Positions 19,331 to 27,724 of a DNA stretch of 64,000 bases are shown here, piece after piece. Source of the stretch: Chromatiales bacterium (GTDB lineage Bacteria > Pseudomonadota > Gammaproteobacteria > UBA6429); assembly GCA_027076405.1 (NCBI GenBank), contig JALTJN010000401.1:74042-138041 (forward strand), read 5' to 3'. The number at the start of each line of letters is the position of its first letter. The first letter of the stretch is position 1. The notes under the pieces were generated by a model. It was not told where the DNA came from. It searched no databases and saw only the letters and a program-made list of their open reading frames with translations. The position numbers were made by a program, and so were the translations under genes.

Positions 19331-20650
19331 GTGAAAATATTTATTGGTTTGTTATTAAGTTTTATTTTAGGTTTTAGTTTTAATTCAGTTGCTTATGCTA
19401 AAGCACAGTTATTACGTCTTCATGGTTCTAATACGATAGGAGCAACCCTTGCTCCGGAACTGGTGTATTCATGGTTATCATCTAAAGGTTACTCCATTGT
19501 CTCCAATAAAATCACGGCAAAAGAAGAACGTAAGATTTTTGCTGAAAAGGGGAAAAATAAATTATTTGTTGAAATTCATGCGCATGGATCAAGCACTTCA
19601 TTTAGAGATTTTGCTGCCGGTAAAACAGATGTTGGCATGTCATCTCGTCCAATTAAAATGAAAGAAATCAAAAAACTTTCTGCATTAGGTACTTTAGACA
19701 GTAAGCATTCAGAATATGTTATTGCGCTTGACGGCTTACCTATTATTGTTCACAAAAATAATCCATTGGTTAAATTATCTAAAGATACGGTGAGAAAAAT
19801 ATTTTCAGGCGAAATATCAAACTGGGCTCAACTTGGCTTAGCGAATGCTCATATTAATGTTTATGCGCGTGATAATAACTCGGGTACTTATGATACTTTT
19901 AAGTCTTTAGTCCTGGGTAAAAAATCAAAACTGGTAAAAAGTGCTAAACGTTTTGAATCAAATGCAAATTTATCTGATGAGGTTTCAAAAGATCCCAATG
20001 GAATCGGTTTTGTTGGGCTGGCTTATGTACGTAATTCAAAAGTGCTGGCTATTTCAGACACAGAAACAAGAGCGCTTATTCCGGAAACATTTAGCGTTGC
20101 AACAGAAGATTATGTGTTGTCACGTAGATTGTTCTTATATGTTCCTGAAATAAACCCGCATCCATTAGCTATAGAGTTTGTAAAGTTTGCATCGTCATCT
20201 GCGGCGGATAACGTTGTGACTAAAGTCGGTTTTGTATCTCAGGAAATAAGTGGTTATCGGGTGAAAATCCCCAATTATGCCCCTGCAGAATATCGTCAAT
20301 TTACAATGGGGGCTTTTCGCTTGTCTCTTAATGTTCGGTTTAAATCAGGCAGCATCAAGTTAGATAATAAAGCGGTAAGAGATGTAGAACGTTTGGTTGA
20401 GTATTTTAATTTGCCGGAAAATAAATACAGAAAAGTTTTATTATTTGGTTTTGCTGACAAGCATGAAGTTATTCCGTATAGCAGTAACAGTTTTTCTGTT
20501 TCACGAGCCGATGCAGTCGCTGATTATTTAGCCAAGAATAATATTCATCCTATTCGTGTTCGCGGATATGGCCATCAACTGCCGGTAGCAAATAATATTA
20601 CTGAGCTGGGTCGTTATACCAATCGACGAGTAGAAATCTGGATGATGTAA
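19331..20650 (+). CDS. PstS-like substrate-binding protein fused to a C-terminal OmpA domain
   Basis: Exported protein of about 439 aa starting at GTG 19331. An upstream AAAGGA and a clean signal peptide ending near SVAYA support this start over the in-frame TTG at 19286. Residues about 27-305 look like a phosphate-type periplasmic binding protein: LHGSNTIGATLAPEL, AAGKTDVGMSSRPIK, IFSGEISNWAQLG, ARDNNSGTYDTFKSL. Residues about 325-439 form an OmpA-like peptidoglycan-binding domain (GFADKHEVIPYSSN, SRADAVADYLAKNNI, GYGHQLPVANN, GRYTNRRVEIWM). The predicted location is the periplasm, bound to peptidoglycan. There is no pstCAB nearby. The ligand could be phosphate or another oxyanion; that is inference. 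Confidence 0.88.
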   Translation: MKIFIGLLLSFILGFSFNSVAYAKAQLLRLHGSNTIGATLAPELVYSWLSSKGYSIVSNKITAKEERKIFAEKGKNKLFVEIHAHGSSTSFRDFAAGKTDVGMSSRPIKMKEIKKLSALGTLDSKHSEYVIALDGLPIIVHKNNPLVKLSKDTVRKIFSGEISNWAQLGLANAHINVYARDNNSGTYDTFKSLVLGKKSKLVKSAKRFESNANLSDEVSKDPNGIGFVGLAYVRNSKVLAISDTETRALIPETFSVATEDYVLSRRLFLYVPEINPHPLAIEFVKFASSSAADNVVTKVGFVSQEISGYRVKIPNYAPAEYRQFTMGAFRLSLNVRFKSGSIKLDNKAVRDVERLVEYFNLPENKYRKVLLFGFADKHEVIPYSSNSFSVSRADAVADYLAKNNIHPIRVRGYGHQLPVANNITELGRYTNRRVEIWMM

Positions 20651-20656
20651 GCGAAT

Positions 20657-20695
20657 AAAAAAGCCCGCTTACTTTGAAGTAAAGAGGGCTTTTTT
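20657..20695. terminator. bidirectional intrinsic terminator
   Basis: A10-bp outer stem AAAAAAGCCC/GGGCTTTTTT encloses an imperfect inner stem CTTACT/AGTAAAG. It lies between the stop of the PstS-OmpA gene and the end of the convergent small membrane-protein gene, with T-runs on both strands. Confidence 0.88.
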
Positions 20696-20715
20696 ATGAT
20701 TTTAATTATTGGGTA

Positions 20716-21057
20716 TTACTGAAATTTTTTGATTTCATCTAACGGGTTACTGTCATCAATTCTGGGTTTAACCACACGACAAAGCGTACTGGAATTTTGG
20801 TCACATTTATCATCAGCATCAATGCCACCGATAGTAAGTTCTGCCCAGGTACTGGCAATCCCCCACAAAATAATTCCTAATAAGAAAGTGCCGGCACTAA
20901 AACCTTCAATTTCGGCTGGACCACCAAAAAAAGCATAAATAATGCTGACCATGCCAGCAATCCAAAAAACACCAATTGGTGCAGCACAACAGCCTGCACA
21001 ACCATAACGACAAACAGCCACTGGTGGAGCTATTAAAGCAAGAACACGTCTTTTCAC
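20716..21057 (-). CDS. small membrane protein with N-terminal cysteine cluster, function unknown
   Basis: About 113 aa from GTG 21057, which has GGAG at 6-nt spacing; GTG 21060 is too close to it. Residues 16-24 read CRYGCAGCC, a dense cysteine cluster. Two hydrophobic segments follow (about 25-42 and 54-75), then an acidic tail with two more cysteines (KCDQNSSTLCRVV). I do not recognise the family. The cysteines could bind metal or be exposed to redox chemistry; that is inference. It is convergent with the PstS-OmpA gene and shares its terminator. Confidence 0.65.
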   Translation of the reverse strand: MKRRVLALIAPPVAVCRYGCAGCCAAPIGVFWIAGMVSIIYAFFGGPAEIEGFSAGTFLLGIILWGIASTWAELTIGGIDADDKCDQNSSTLCRVVKPRIDDSNPLDEIKKFQ

Positions 21058-21187
21058 CACTTTCTCCTTATTGTAATTATGGTAATAAGTATAGAGAAAT
21101 ACTCAGTATTATCTATGGTTATATTGATAACACGGTTTGTCTTTTTAGGTCAATGACCAATATGCATATTGGGGGATAAATTGCAGA

Positions 21188-21451
21188 CTATGCAGAAATT
21201 TTTTGTTCACGTTGAATGAGATATTCAACAATATTACTACTTTGCTCATTGGTTGAAAGAGCAGACATTGTAATTACATTTGCCTCACAAGATGTAAAGT
21301 GACGATCCGGAGGCTCAATAGAGAGGATTTCTACCACATCAGGGTTTGATTGGTAGTTCAGGTAGCTCGCAGCATCCTCGAGCCCATCCATGACATCACG
21401 CATCATGATTTCAAGGCGTTTAATCCCGCGATTTGATAATTTTACTGACAT
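21188..21451 (-). CDS. conserved-looking small protein, function unknown
   Basis: 87 aa, soluble, with no signal peptide or membrane segment. A strong RBS (AAAGGGGAA directly before ATG 21451) supports real translation. The N-terminal part (NRGIKRLEIMMRDVMDGLEDAASYL) looks helical. I do not recognise a family. It is transcribed in the same direction as suhB and lies 79 nt downstream of it, so the two may be cotranscribed. Confidence 0.6.
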   Translation of the reverse strand: MSVKLSNRGIKRLEIMMRDVMDGLEDAASYLNYQSNPDVVEILSIEPPDRHFTSCEANVITMSALSTNEQSSNIVEYLIQREQKISA

Positions 21452-21529
21452 TTCCCCTTTTCAATCCTCTATTTGGGCTGCATATGATTAATAGCGTTCC
21501 AAACGGGATTTTCTGAAGGGGAATGAGGT

Positions 21530-22321
21530 TTATTTCTTCACAAACGGTTTGATTTTTTGCAGCATGCCTTTGAATACTTTTGGATTGGCTGCAACGATAT
21601 TGCCTGTTTTTAGGTAATCCATTCCGCCACTTAAGTCACCCACTAAACCGCCGGCTTCCTCAACCAACAGGACACCCGCTGCAATATCCCAAATATTAAG
21701 ATCCATTTCCCAGAAACCATCTAAACGACCTGCAGCCACATAGGCAAGATCGAGAGCGGCTGAACCAGGGCGACGTATTCCTGCTGTGCCGGGAACAAGC
21801 GCTTTTAGCATACCGAGGTAATCATCCATTAAATGCATATGGTCATCACGGTAAGGGATACCGGTTCCCAGCAAGGCACCTTCAAGGCTTTTTCTTGGGG
21901 TAACACGAATACGACGACCATTCAGCTGTGCGCCGTCACCACGGCTGGCACTAAAAAGTTCCTGAGAAAGCGGGTTGTAAACAACACCCTGAGTAATACG
22001 GTTTTTGTGGCGTAATGCAATCGACACAGCAAATTGAGGAAATCCATAGAGGAAATTGGTTGTACCATCGAGTGGATCGATAATCCATTCATAGTCGTTA
22101 CCCTTATGCGTACCACTTTCTTCAGCAAGAATGCTGTGCTCGGGATAGGATTTACGAATGACATCAATAATGGCTTTTTCAGCCCCTTTATCAACTTCAC
22201 TAACAAAATCATTGCGTGACTTTTCAGTGATGCTGAGTGAGTCAACACGGTCGATATAGCGGGATATAAAATCACCACCGGCACGCGCGGCACGCACGGC
22301 AATATTTAGCATTGGATGCAC
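21530..22321 (-). CDS. suhB: inositol-1-monophosphatase family protein SuhB
   Basis: Mg-dependent phosphatase. In enterics SuhB is also a NusA-associated rRNA transcription factor. 263 aa. Metal-site motifs: ILAEESG (Glu), WIIDPLDGTTNFLYGFP (DPLDGT) and the C-terminal WDIAAGVLLVEEAGG. It is divergent from trmJ, as in E. coli and many gammaproteobacteria where suhB and trmJ flank the same intergenic region. That region here holds a long inverted repeat. Confidence 0.95.
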   Translation of the reverse strand: MHPMLNIAVRAARAGGDFISRYIDRVDSLSITEKSRNDFVSEVDKGAEKAIIDVIRKSYPEHSILAEESGTHKGNDYEWIIDPLDGTTNFLYGFPQFAVSIALRHKNRITQGVVYNPLSQELFSASRGDGAQLNGRRIRVTPRKSLEGALLGTGIPYRDDHMHLMDDYLGMLKALVPGTAGIRRPGSAALDLAYVAAGRLDGFWEMDLNIWDIAAGVLLVEEAGGLVGDLSGGMDYLKTGNIVAANPKVFKGMLQKIKPFVKK

Positions 22322-22394
22322 AGTTTAATTCCTCTGGATTCTTAAAGAGCTAATACCCTCTTATGGGTATCATTTTAGCGTATTCTAACAGCCT

Positions 22395-22549
22395 AATAGC
22401 CACGAAGGACACCAGGAACACGAAGAAAAGCAAAAAAATACAGGTAAATACTGCTGGGATACGGGGAATATTAATAATACTGTATTTACGTTCCCCATAG
22501 CTCAGACCTTTAAAATATCTTCGTGCTCTTTGTGTCCTTCGTGGCTAAT
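22395..22549. repeat. long imperfect inverted repeat in the suhB-trmJ intergenic region
   Basis: Arms 22395-22426 and 22518-22549 pair at 28 of 32 positions (core GCCACGAAGGACAC and CACGAAGA). The ~90-nt interior has a further weak inner symmetry (ACGGGGAA with TTCCCC). It shares the theme GGACACAAAGA with the element at 30182-30325. No ORF is present. Probably a non-autonomous palindromic repeat. Confidence 0.7.
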
Positions 22550-22565
22550 AGATGCCGTGTTTGCG

Positions 22566-22571
22566 TATAAT
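22566..22571 (+). promoter_or_regulatory. candidate -10 box of trmJ, implying a leaderless mRNA
   Basis: TATAAT ends 7 nt before ATG 22579, so transcription would begin at or within 1-2 nt of the start codon. No clear -35 is seen. The in-frame ATG at 22552 lies upstream of the box and is disfavoured. Confidence 0.4.
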
Positions 22572-22578
22572 ACTGCCT

Positions 22579-23325
22579 ATGGAAGAAAAATTTTCAAATA
22601 TTCACATCGTCATGGTCGGTACAACTCATCCGGGAAATATTGGCGGGGTTGCCAGAGCAATGAAAAATATGGGCTTGTCCCAATTATCATTAGTTGCCCC
22701 TGAAGCCCCTTTTCCTCATGCAAAAGCACGTGCTCGTGCTTCGGGTGCGGTAAATGTACTTGAAAATACACAGGTTTTTGCAACACTTGAAGAGGCTATT
22801 GCGGATTGTTCATTAGTGATTGGTGCTAGTGCACGTATGCGAACTTTGCCCTGGCCGGTGGTCGATCCCCGGGAATGTGCAAGCCGAGTTGTGGGGCTGG
22901 ATAAAAAAGCAGAGGTTGCGATTGTATTAGGTCGTGAAAATTCCGGTTTAACAAATGAAGAACTAGAGCTTTGTCAGTTACTGGTGACTATCCCGACTAA
23001 CCCTGATTTTAGCTCCCTAAATATTGCTGCTGCCGCTCAGGTATTGTGTTACGAAATTCATCTGGCGATGCTGGCGACAGATGAGACTAAAATAGCCGAA
23101 GATGAGCCAGATTCACCCTTGGCGACATCCGCTGAACGTGAAGGGATGTTTCAGCATTTTGAAGAAGCATTAACCGAAATAGAATTTTTAAAGCCAGATA
23201 ACCCCGGCCAGCTTATGCGACGATTACGTCGCTTATTTACACGTACGGGATTAGAGCGACTGGAAGTCAATATATTGCGAGGCATTATGTCTGCAGCACA
23301 AAAACTGAAGTCACATTCAGACTGA
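22579..23325 (+). CDS. trmJ: tRNA (cytidine/uridine-32-2'-O-)-methyltransferase TrmJ
   Basis: SPOUT-class SAM-dependent methyltransferase modifying position 32 of the tRNA anticodon loop. 248 aa from ATG 22579 (MEEKFSN). Motif 1 is VGTTHPGNIGGVARAMKNMG; the knot motifs are VLGRENSGLTNEEL and IPTNPDFSSLNIAAAAQV. The C-terminal extension with LMRRLRRLFTRTGLE is typical. The longer frame from 22552 begins before the TATAAT box and lacks an RBS. Upstream neighbour suhB is divergent; cysE follows in the same direction. Confidence 0.94.
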   Translation: MEEKFSNIHIVMVGTTHPGNIGGVARAMKNMGLSQLSLVAPEAPFPHAKARARASGAVNVLENTQVFATLEEAIADCSLVIGASARMRTLPWPVVDPRECASRVVGLDKKAEVAIVLGRENSGLTNEELELCQLLVTIPTNPDFSSLNIAAAAQVLCYEIHLAMLATDETKIAEDEPDSPLATSAEREGMFQHFEEALTEIEFLKPDNPGQLMRRLRRLFTRTGLERLEVNILRGIMSAAQKLKSHSD

Positions 23326-23395
23326 ACATTGACAGTCACAGCGAAGAAGACTTTAATAGCCCCCCTCAAATTTTGAAATGTTATGGTAAAGCCTC

Positions 23396-24211
23396 ATGTT
23401 TAAACGACTTCGTGAAGATATAAACTGCGTTTTTGATCGCGATCCGGCTGCGCGTAATAGTTTTGAAATATTGACCGCTTATCCCGGTGTACATGCCCTG
23501 ATGTGGCACAGGCTAAGCCATTTTTTATGGCGCATTCATCTAAAATGGCTGGCTAGAATGCTGGCGATGGTAACCCGGGTTTTAACCGGTGTTGAGATTC
23601 ATCCCGGTGCTCGTATCGGCCGCCGTTTTTTTATCGACCACGGTATGGGCGTGGTCATTGGCGAAACTGCCGTTATTGGTGATGATGTGACGCTTTATCA
23701 TGGTGTTACGCTTGGTGGTACAAGCTGGAGTAAAGGCAAACGTCATCCCACATTGGGTAACAATGTGGTCGTTGGCGCCGGAGCAAAAGTACTTGGTCCA
23801 ATTACTTTATCTGATGGAGCAAGAGTGGGCTCAAATGCTGTTGTTGTGAAAGATGTACCGGCAAATGCCACGGTTGTTGGTATTCCGGGACATATTGTTT
23901 CGGCTAAACCGAAAGATGCCACTACCGATAAGCGCGAAGCCTTTGCCAAGAAAATTGGCTTTGATGCTTACGGTACCTCATCCGGAATGCCAGATCCGGT
24001 CGCGTCTGCTATTGATATTATGCTGGATCATATCCATGCCATGGACTCACAAATGCAGAATATGTGTAAGTCATTGAAATCATTGGGGTCTGAGTTAGAC
24101 GTAGTGAAACTGCCCGATCTTGGTGGCTGTGATATATCTTCAGATTCTTTGCCTGAACATGTGGATGAAGAAACTGAAGAGAGCCCAGATAAAGAGCAAC
24201 CCAACAATTAA
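23396..24211 (+). CDS. cysE: serine O-acetyltransferase
   Basis: Acetylates serine with acetyl-CoA to O-acetylserine, the precursor of cysteine. 271 aa. A short N-terminal helical region (about 60 aa) is followed by hexapeptide repeats: [40 protein letters not shown] and [16 protein letters not shown], with the catalytic His in IDHGMGV and YHGVTLG. The short N-terminus resembles the EpsC/Bacillus type rather than the E. coli enzyme. A C-terminal acidic tail of about 90 aa follows. It lies directly upstream of iscR, so cysteine supply sits next to Fe-S assembly. Confidence 0.95.
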   Translation: MFKRLREDINCVFDRDPAARNSFEILTAYPGVHALMWHRLSHFLWRIHLKWLARMLAMVTRVLTGVEIHPGARIGRRFFIDHGMGVVIGETAVIGDDVTLYHGVTLGGTSWSKGKRHPTLGNNVVVGAGAKVLGPITLSDGARVGSNAVVVKDVPANATVVGIPGHIVSAKPKDATTDKREAFAKKIGFDAYGTSSGMPDPVASAIDIMLDHIHAMDSQMQNMCKSLKSLGSELDVVKLPDLGGCDISSDSLPEHVDEETEESPDKEQPNN

Positions 24212-24229
24212 AGTAAGTAAAATCTGAAA

Positions 24230-24254
24230 ATACTTGACTAAAATGCTTGGTTTT
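24230..24254 (+). promoter_or_regulatory. candidate IscR type 1 binding site upstream of iscR
   Basis: Against the E. coli type 1 consensus (ATA-SYY-GACT ... AGTC-RRS-TAT) this 25-mer matches fully in the left half (ATACTTGACTAAAAT) and partly in the right half, about 20 of 25 by eye. It overlaps a TTGACT (24234-24239) that could be a -35. A second TTGACT lies at 24261-24266. It fits autoregulation of the isc operon by [2Fe-2S]-IscR. Confidence 0.5.
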
Positions 24255-24310
24255 GTTATTTTGACTTGCTAGTGTATATCAGATTTTACTTAATTACGTG
24301 GGGCTATGCA

Positions 24311-24790
24311 ATGAGACTAACTACCAAAGGACGTTACGCGGTAACTGCGATGCTCGATTTAGCATTGCATTATAAAGATGGGCCAATTACTTTGGCAGAT
24401 ATTTCCCAACGTCAGGGTATTTCCCTGTCTTATCTTGAGCAACTTTTCTCACGTTTACGTAAGAAAGAGCTGGTTGATAGTACGCGTGGTCCAGGTGGCG
24501 GTTATCGTCTAAGTCGTGACTCGCATGACATCGCTGTTGCAGATGTCATTACTGCGGTTGATGAAAAAGTTGAAACAACACGTTGTGGTGGTTTATCGAA
24601 CTGCCAGGATGACAGTCAATGTTTAACACATGATTTATGGACTGAGCTCAGTACACAAATTCATGATTTTTTAATGGGCATTAGTTTAGGTAACTTGGTT
24701 GAACGCAAGGGTGTGCAAGAAGTTGCTGCAAGACAGAATCAGGCAGAAAATAATTTTGCTGTAACCGAAGAAGCGGTTGCAAATTCTTAA
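24311..24790 (+). CDS. iscR: Fe-S cluster assembly transcription factor IscR
   Basis: Rrf2-family repressor that senses Fe-S status through a [2Fe-2S] cluster. Start ATG 24311 ([19 protein letters not shown]) with GGGG just upstream; the frame extends back to a TTG at 24266 but that adds non-family residues. Winged helix about 1-75. Cluster ligands C92, C98 and C104 are spaced exactly as in E. coli (CGGLSNC and following C). 159 aa from this start. First gene of the isc operon, with a candidate IscR box 57-81 nt upstream. Confidence 0.96.
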   Translation: MRLTTKGRYAVTAMLDLALHYKDGPITLADISQRQGISLSYLEQLFSRLRKKELVDSTRGPGGGYRLSRDSHDIAVADVITAVDEKVETTRCGGLSNCQDDSQCLTHDLWTELSTQIHDFLMGISLGNLVERKGVQEVAARQNQAENNFAVTEEAVANS

Positions 24791-24897
24791 AAGAATCCCC
24801 ACGATCTTGGCAATATGGATATGACAAGAAATAAAAGTATGACAGTAATAGAACTAAATTCTGAACAGTGGAGTGATGGAGTTTGGTTGGAGATGTT

Positions 24898-26112
24898 ATG
24901 AAGACACCGATTTATTTTGATTATTCAGCAACTACCCCGGTTGATAAACGTGTTGCAGAAAAAATGTGTGATTGTTTAACCGAGGAAGGCAACTTTGGTA
25001 ATCCGGCTTCGAGTTCGCATGAGTTTGGCTGGAAAGCAGAAGAAGCTGTTGATAAAGCGCGTCAGGATGTAGCCGATTTAATTAATGCGAATCCTAAAGA
25101 AATTATTTTTACATCTGGTGCAACAGAATCAGATAACCTTGCTATTAAAGGTATTGCCCATTTCTATAAGAAAAAGGGCAACCATATCATTACCTGTAAA
25201 ACAGAACATAAAGCGGTTTTAGACTCATGTCGTCAGCTTGAACGCGAAGGCTACGAAGTGACTTATTTAGATCCTGAAGACAATGGTTTAATTGATCTTG
25301 ATAAATTAAAAGCCGCATTACGTGATGACACTATTTTAGTTTCAATCATGCACGTCAATAATGAAATTGGTGTTATTCAGGATATTAAAGCCATTGGTGA
25401 AATGACACGCGAACGTAAAATTATGTTCCATGTCGATGCGGCACAAAGTGCTGGCAAAGTGCCGATTGATATGGATGATTTAAAAGTTGATTTAATGTCA
25501 TTCTCGGCACATAAAATTTATGGTCCAAAAGGTATCGGTGCATTGTATGTCAGCCGTAAACCACGTGTGCGTCTAGAAGCACAAATGCATGGTGGTGGAC
25601 ATGAACGTGGTATGCGTTCAGGAACATTAGCAACACATCAAATTGTTGGAATGGGTGAAGCCTTCCGCTTGGCTAAAGAAGAAATGGCCGCCGATAATGA
25701 ACGTATTCGTATGTTACGTGATCGTTTATTAAAAGGTCTGGATGTTATTGAAGAAACCTATATTAATGGTGACCTTGAGCAACGTGTGCCACATAACTTG
25801 AATATTAGTTTTAATTTTGTTGAAGGTGAGTCTTTAATCATGGCATTAAAAGAACTCGCTGTTTCTTCCGGTTCAGCGTGTACATCTGCAAGTTTAGAAC
25901 CTTCGTATGTTTTACGTGCTTTAGGTCGCAACGATGAATTAGCTCATAGCTCAATTCGTTTTTCGCTAGGACGTTTTACAACAGAAGAAGAAATTGATTT
26001 TGCGATTGCTAAAATCAACGACAACATCGGAAAGTTACGAGAACTATCACCATTATGGGAAATGTTCAAAGATGGTATTGATATCAGTGCTATCGAATGG
26101 AATGCGCATTAA
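24898..26112 (+). CDS. iscS: cysteine desulfurase IscS
   Basis: PLP enzyme that removes sulfur from cysteine for Fe-S clusters and tRNA thiolation. Start ATG 24898 (GGAG at 6-nt spacing) gives 404 aa, the E. coli length. PLP-binding Lys206 is in [12 protein letters not shown], and the active-site Cys328 in [21 protein letters not shown]. The upstream TTG at 24883 is not needed. It follows iscR by about 107 nt and precedes iscU. Confidence 0.98.
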   Translation: MKTPIYFDYSATTPVDKRVAEKMCDCLTEEGNFGNPASSSHEFGWKAEEAVDKARQDVADLINANPKEIIFTSGATESDNLAIKGIAHFYKKKGNHIITCKTEHKAVLDSCRQLEREGYEVTYLDPEDNGLIDLDKLKAALRDDTILVSIMHVNNEIGVIQDIKAIGEMTRERKIMFHVDAAQSAGKVPIDMDDLKVDLMSFSAHKIYGPKGIGALYVSRKPRVRLEAQMHGGGHERGMRSGTLATHQIVGMGEAFRLAKEEMAADNERIRMLRDRLLKGLDVIEETYINGDLEQRVPHNLNISFNFVEGESLIMALKELAVSSGSACTSASLEPSYVLRALGRNDELAHSSIRFSLGRFTTEEEIDFAIAKINDNIGKLRELSPLWEMFKDGIDISAIEWNAH

Positions 26113-26155
26113 TTTAAGCAAGTAAATTGAATTTAAAAATTAGAGGTATGCAATC

Positions 26156-26533
26156 ATGGCATATAGCGAAAAAGTAATTGATCATTATGAAAACCCGCGT
26201 AACGTAGGTTCACTGGATAAAGATGAAGCAAACATTGGAACAGGTATGGTGGGTGCACCTGCATGTGGTGATGTTATGCGTTTACAAATTCAGGTCTCGG
26301 ATGATGGTGTTATTGAAGATGCTAAATTCAAAACATACGGCTGTGGTTCTGCAATCGCATCCAGCTCTTTATTAACTGAATGGGTTAAAGGTAAAACGCT
26401 GGATGAAGCAGGCGAAATCAAAAACACTGAAATTGCAGCTGAGCTAGAACTACCGCCGGTGAAAATTCATTGTTCGGTTCTTGCGGAAGATGCAATAAAA
26501 GCCGCTATAGAAGATTACAAAAGCAAAAAATAA
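26156..26533 (+). CDS. iscU: Fe-S cluster scaffold protein IscU
   Basis: Scaffold on which the [2Fe-2S] cluster is assembled. 125 aa. Ligands C37 (with D39), C63 and C106 are all in place, and the HscA recognition motif LPPVK is at 99-103. Followed by an unusually long 206-nt gap before iscA that contains a nested inverted-repeat element. Confidence 0.98.
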   Translation: MAYSEKVIDHYENPRNVGSLDKDEANIGTGMVGAPACGDVMRLQIQVSDDGVIEDAKFKTYGCGSAIASSSLLTEWVKGKTLDEAGEIKNTEIAAELELPPVKIHCSVLAEDAIKAAIEDYKSKK

Positions 26534-26543
26534 TTTACAGGAC

Positions 26544-26689
26544 ATAACGAGAAGTTAGATTACGGCGTTTACCCTCTGTTATATTAAAACAGAGGGGCAT
26601 GACAAATAATTAACTCAAAATGCTCATTGGCTTGCGCGCCAACTCCGCTTTTTCATTAATTATTTCCATGTACTCTAGCTGCTCGTTAT
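26544..26689. repeat. nested inverted-repeat element between iscU and iscA
   Basis: Outer arms ATAACGAG/CTCGTTAT (26544-26551 with 26682-26689). Inside, a hairpin CCCTCTGTT/AACAGAGGG (26572-26580 with 26588-26596). Then an arm pair AAATAATTAA/TTAATTATTT (26604-26613 with 26656-26665), flanked by CATG on both sides, which encloses TTGGC/GCCAA. The symmetric nesting suggests a folded RNA element or a mobile palindrome inserted in the operon. Confidence 0.65.
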
Positions 26690-26739
26690 CTCTTATAGAT
26701 TTATTAAGAGCAAAAATATTGAAATTTTAGGATATAAAA

Positions 26740-27063
26740 ATGGCCATCACTTTAACTGAAGCAGCAGCAGAACGTGTTAAAGCTTTTCTTGATAATAGAG
26801 GAAAGGGAATAGGTTTACGTTTGGGTATTAAAACCAGTGGTTGTTCTGGTATGGCTTATGTTCTTGAATTTATTGATGAGCTCGATGAAGGTGATAAGGT
26901 CTTTGAATCTCAGGGCGTGCAAATTATTGTTGATGCAAAAAGTTTGCTTTACATAGATGGAACAGAACTGGATTATGGTAAAGAGGGGCTGAATGAAGGC
27001 TTTCAATTCAATAATCCCAATGTGAAAGATCAGTGCGGTTGTGGCGAAAGCTTTACCGTTTAA
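26740..27063 (+). CDS. iscA: A-type Fe-S cluster carrier IscA
   Basis: Receives or delivers Fe-S clusters or iron. 107 aa. Conserved cysteines are in [13 protein letters not shown] (C35 region) and QCGCGESF near the C-terminus, the C-x63-C-x-C pattern of the family. It lies between iscU and hscB, and is the first gene after the nested repeat. Confidence 0.97.
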   Translation: MAITLTEAAAERVKAFLDNRGKGIGLRLGIKTSGCSGMAYVLEFIDELDEGDKVFESQGVQIIVDAKSLLYIDGTELDYGKEGLNEGFQFNNPNVKDQCGCGESFTV

Positions 27064-27094
27064 CAGTTTAATTAATTAATATCGCGAAATTACA

Positions 27095-27643
27095 ATGGCA
27101 GCTACACATACTCACTTTGAGTTATTTGATTTGCCTGTTTCTTTTGATCTTGATCTTCAAGATTTAAATCAACGCTACCGTGAATTACAGCGCGTAGTTC
27201 ACCCCGATAAATTTGCCAGTGCCTCAGACCGGGAACGTCGTCTCTCGGTAGAAAAAGCTGCGATCATTAACGATGCTTATCAAATTTTAAAATCTCCACT
27301 GCGTCGGGCACGTTATATGCTGGAGTTGCAGTCGGTTTCTTTTGATGATGAAAAAGATATGGCTCTAGATCCGGCTTTTCTAATGGAACAAATTGAATTA
27401 CGTGAAGCTTTAGGCGAGTTGAATAAAACAGATGATCCGATGGCGAGTCTTAATAAAATCATGGCGGATATTAAGCTGCGAATTACCGATGAGTTAAAAA
27501 GTATTCGAGAAGGTTTAGCAGAAGAAAATCTGGATGAAAAACAAAAAAGTAATTTAAAACAGCGTATACATAAAATGCAGTTTTTAAATAAATTACAGCA
27601 AGAAGCTGAATATCAGGAAGAAAACCTGCTGGATGCATTATAA
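27095..27643 (+). CDS. hscB: Fe-S cluster co-chaperone HscB
   Basis: J-domain protein that brings IscU to HscA. 182 aa. The HPD motif is at residues 36-38 (HPDKF), within an N-terminal J domain of about 75 aa, followed by a three-helix IscU-binding domain. Immediately upstream of hscA. Confidence 0.96.
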   Translation: MAATHTHFELFDLPVSFDLDLQDLNQRYRELQRVVHPDKFASASDRERRLSVEKAAIINDAYQILKSPLRRARYMLELQSVSFDDEKDMALDPAFLMEQIELREALGELNKTDDPMASLNKIMADIKLRITDELKSIREGLAEENLDEKQKSNLKQRIHKMQFLNKLQQEAEYQEENLLDAL

Positions 27644-27724
27644 TTAGCTGTTGTGTCATCGTCATTCCGGCGAAAATTTTGAATACTTAGATATTCGTAT
27701 ATAGATAGAAGAAGACTGAAAATT

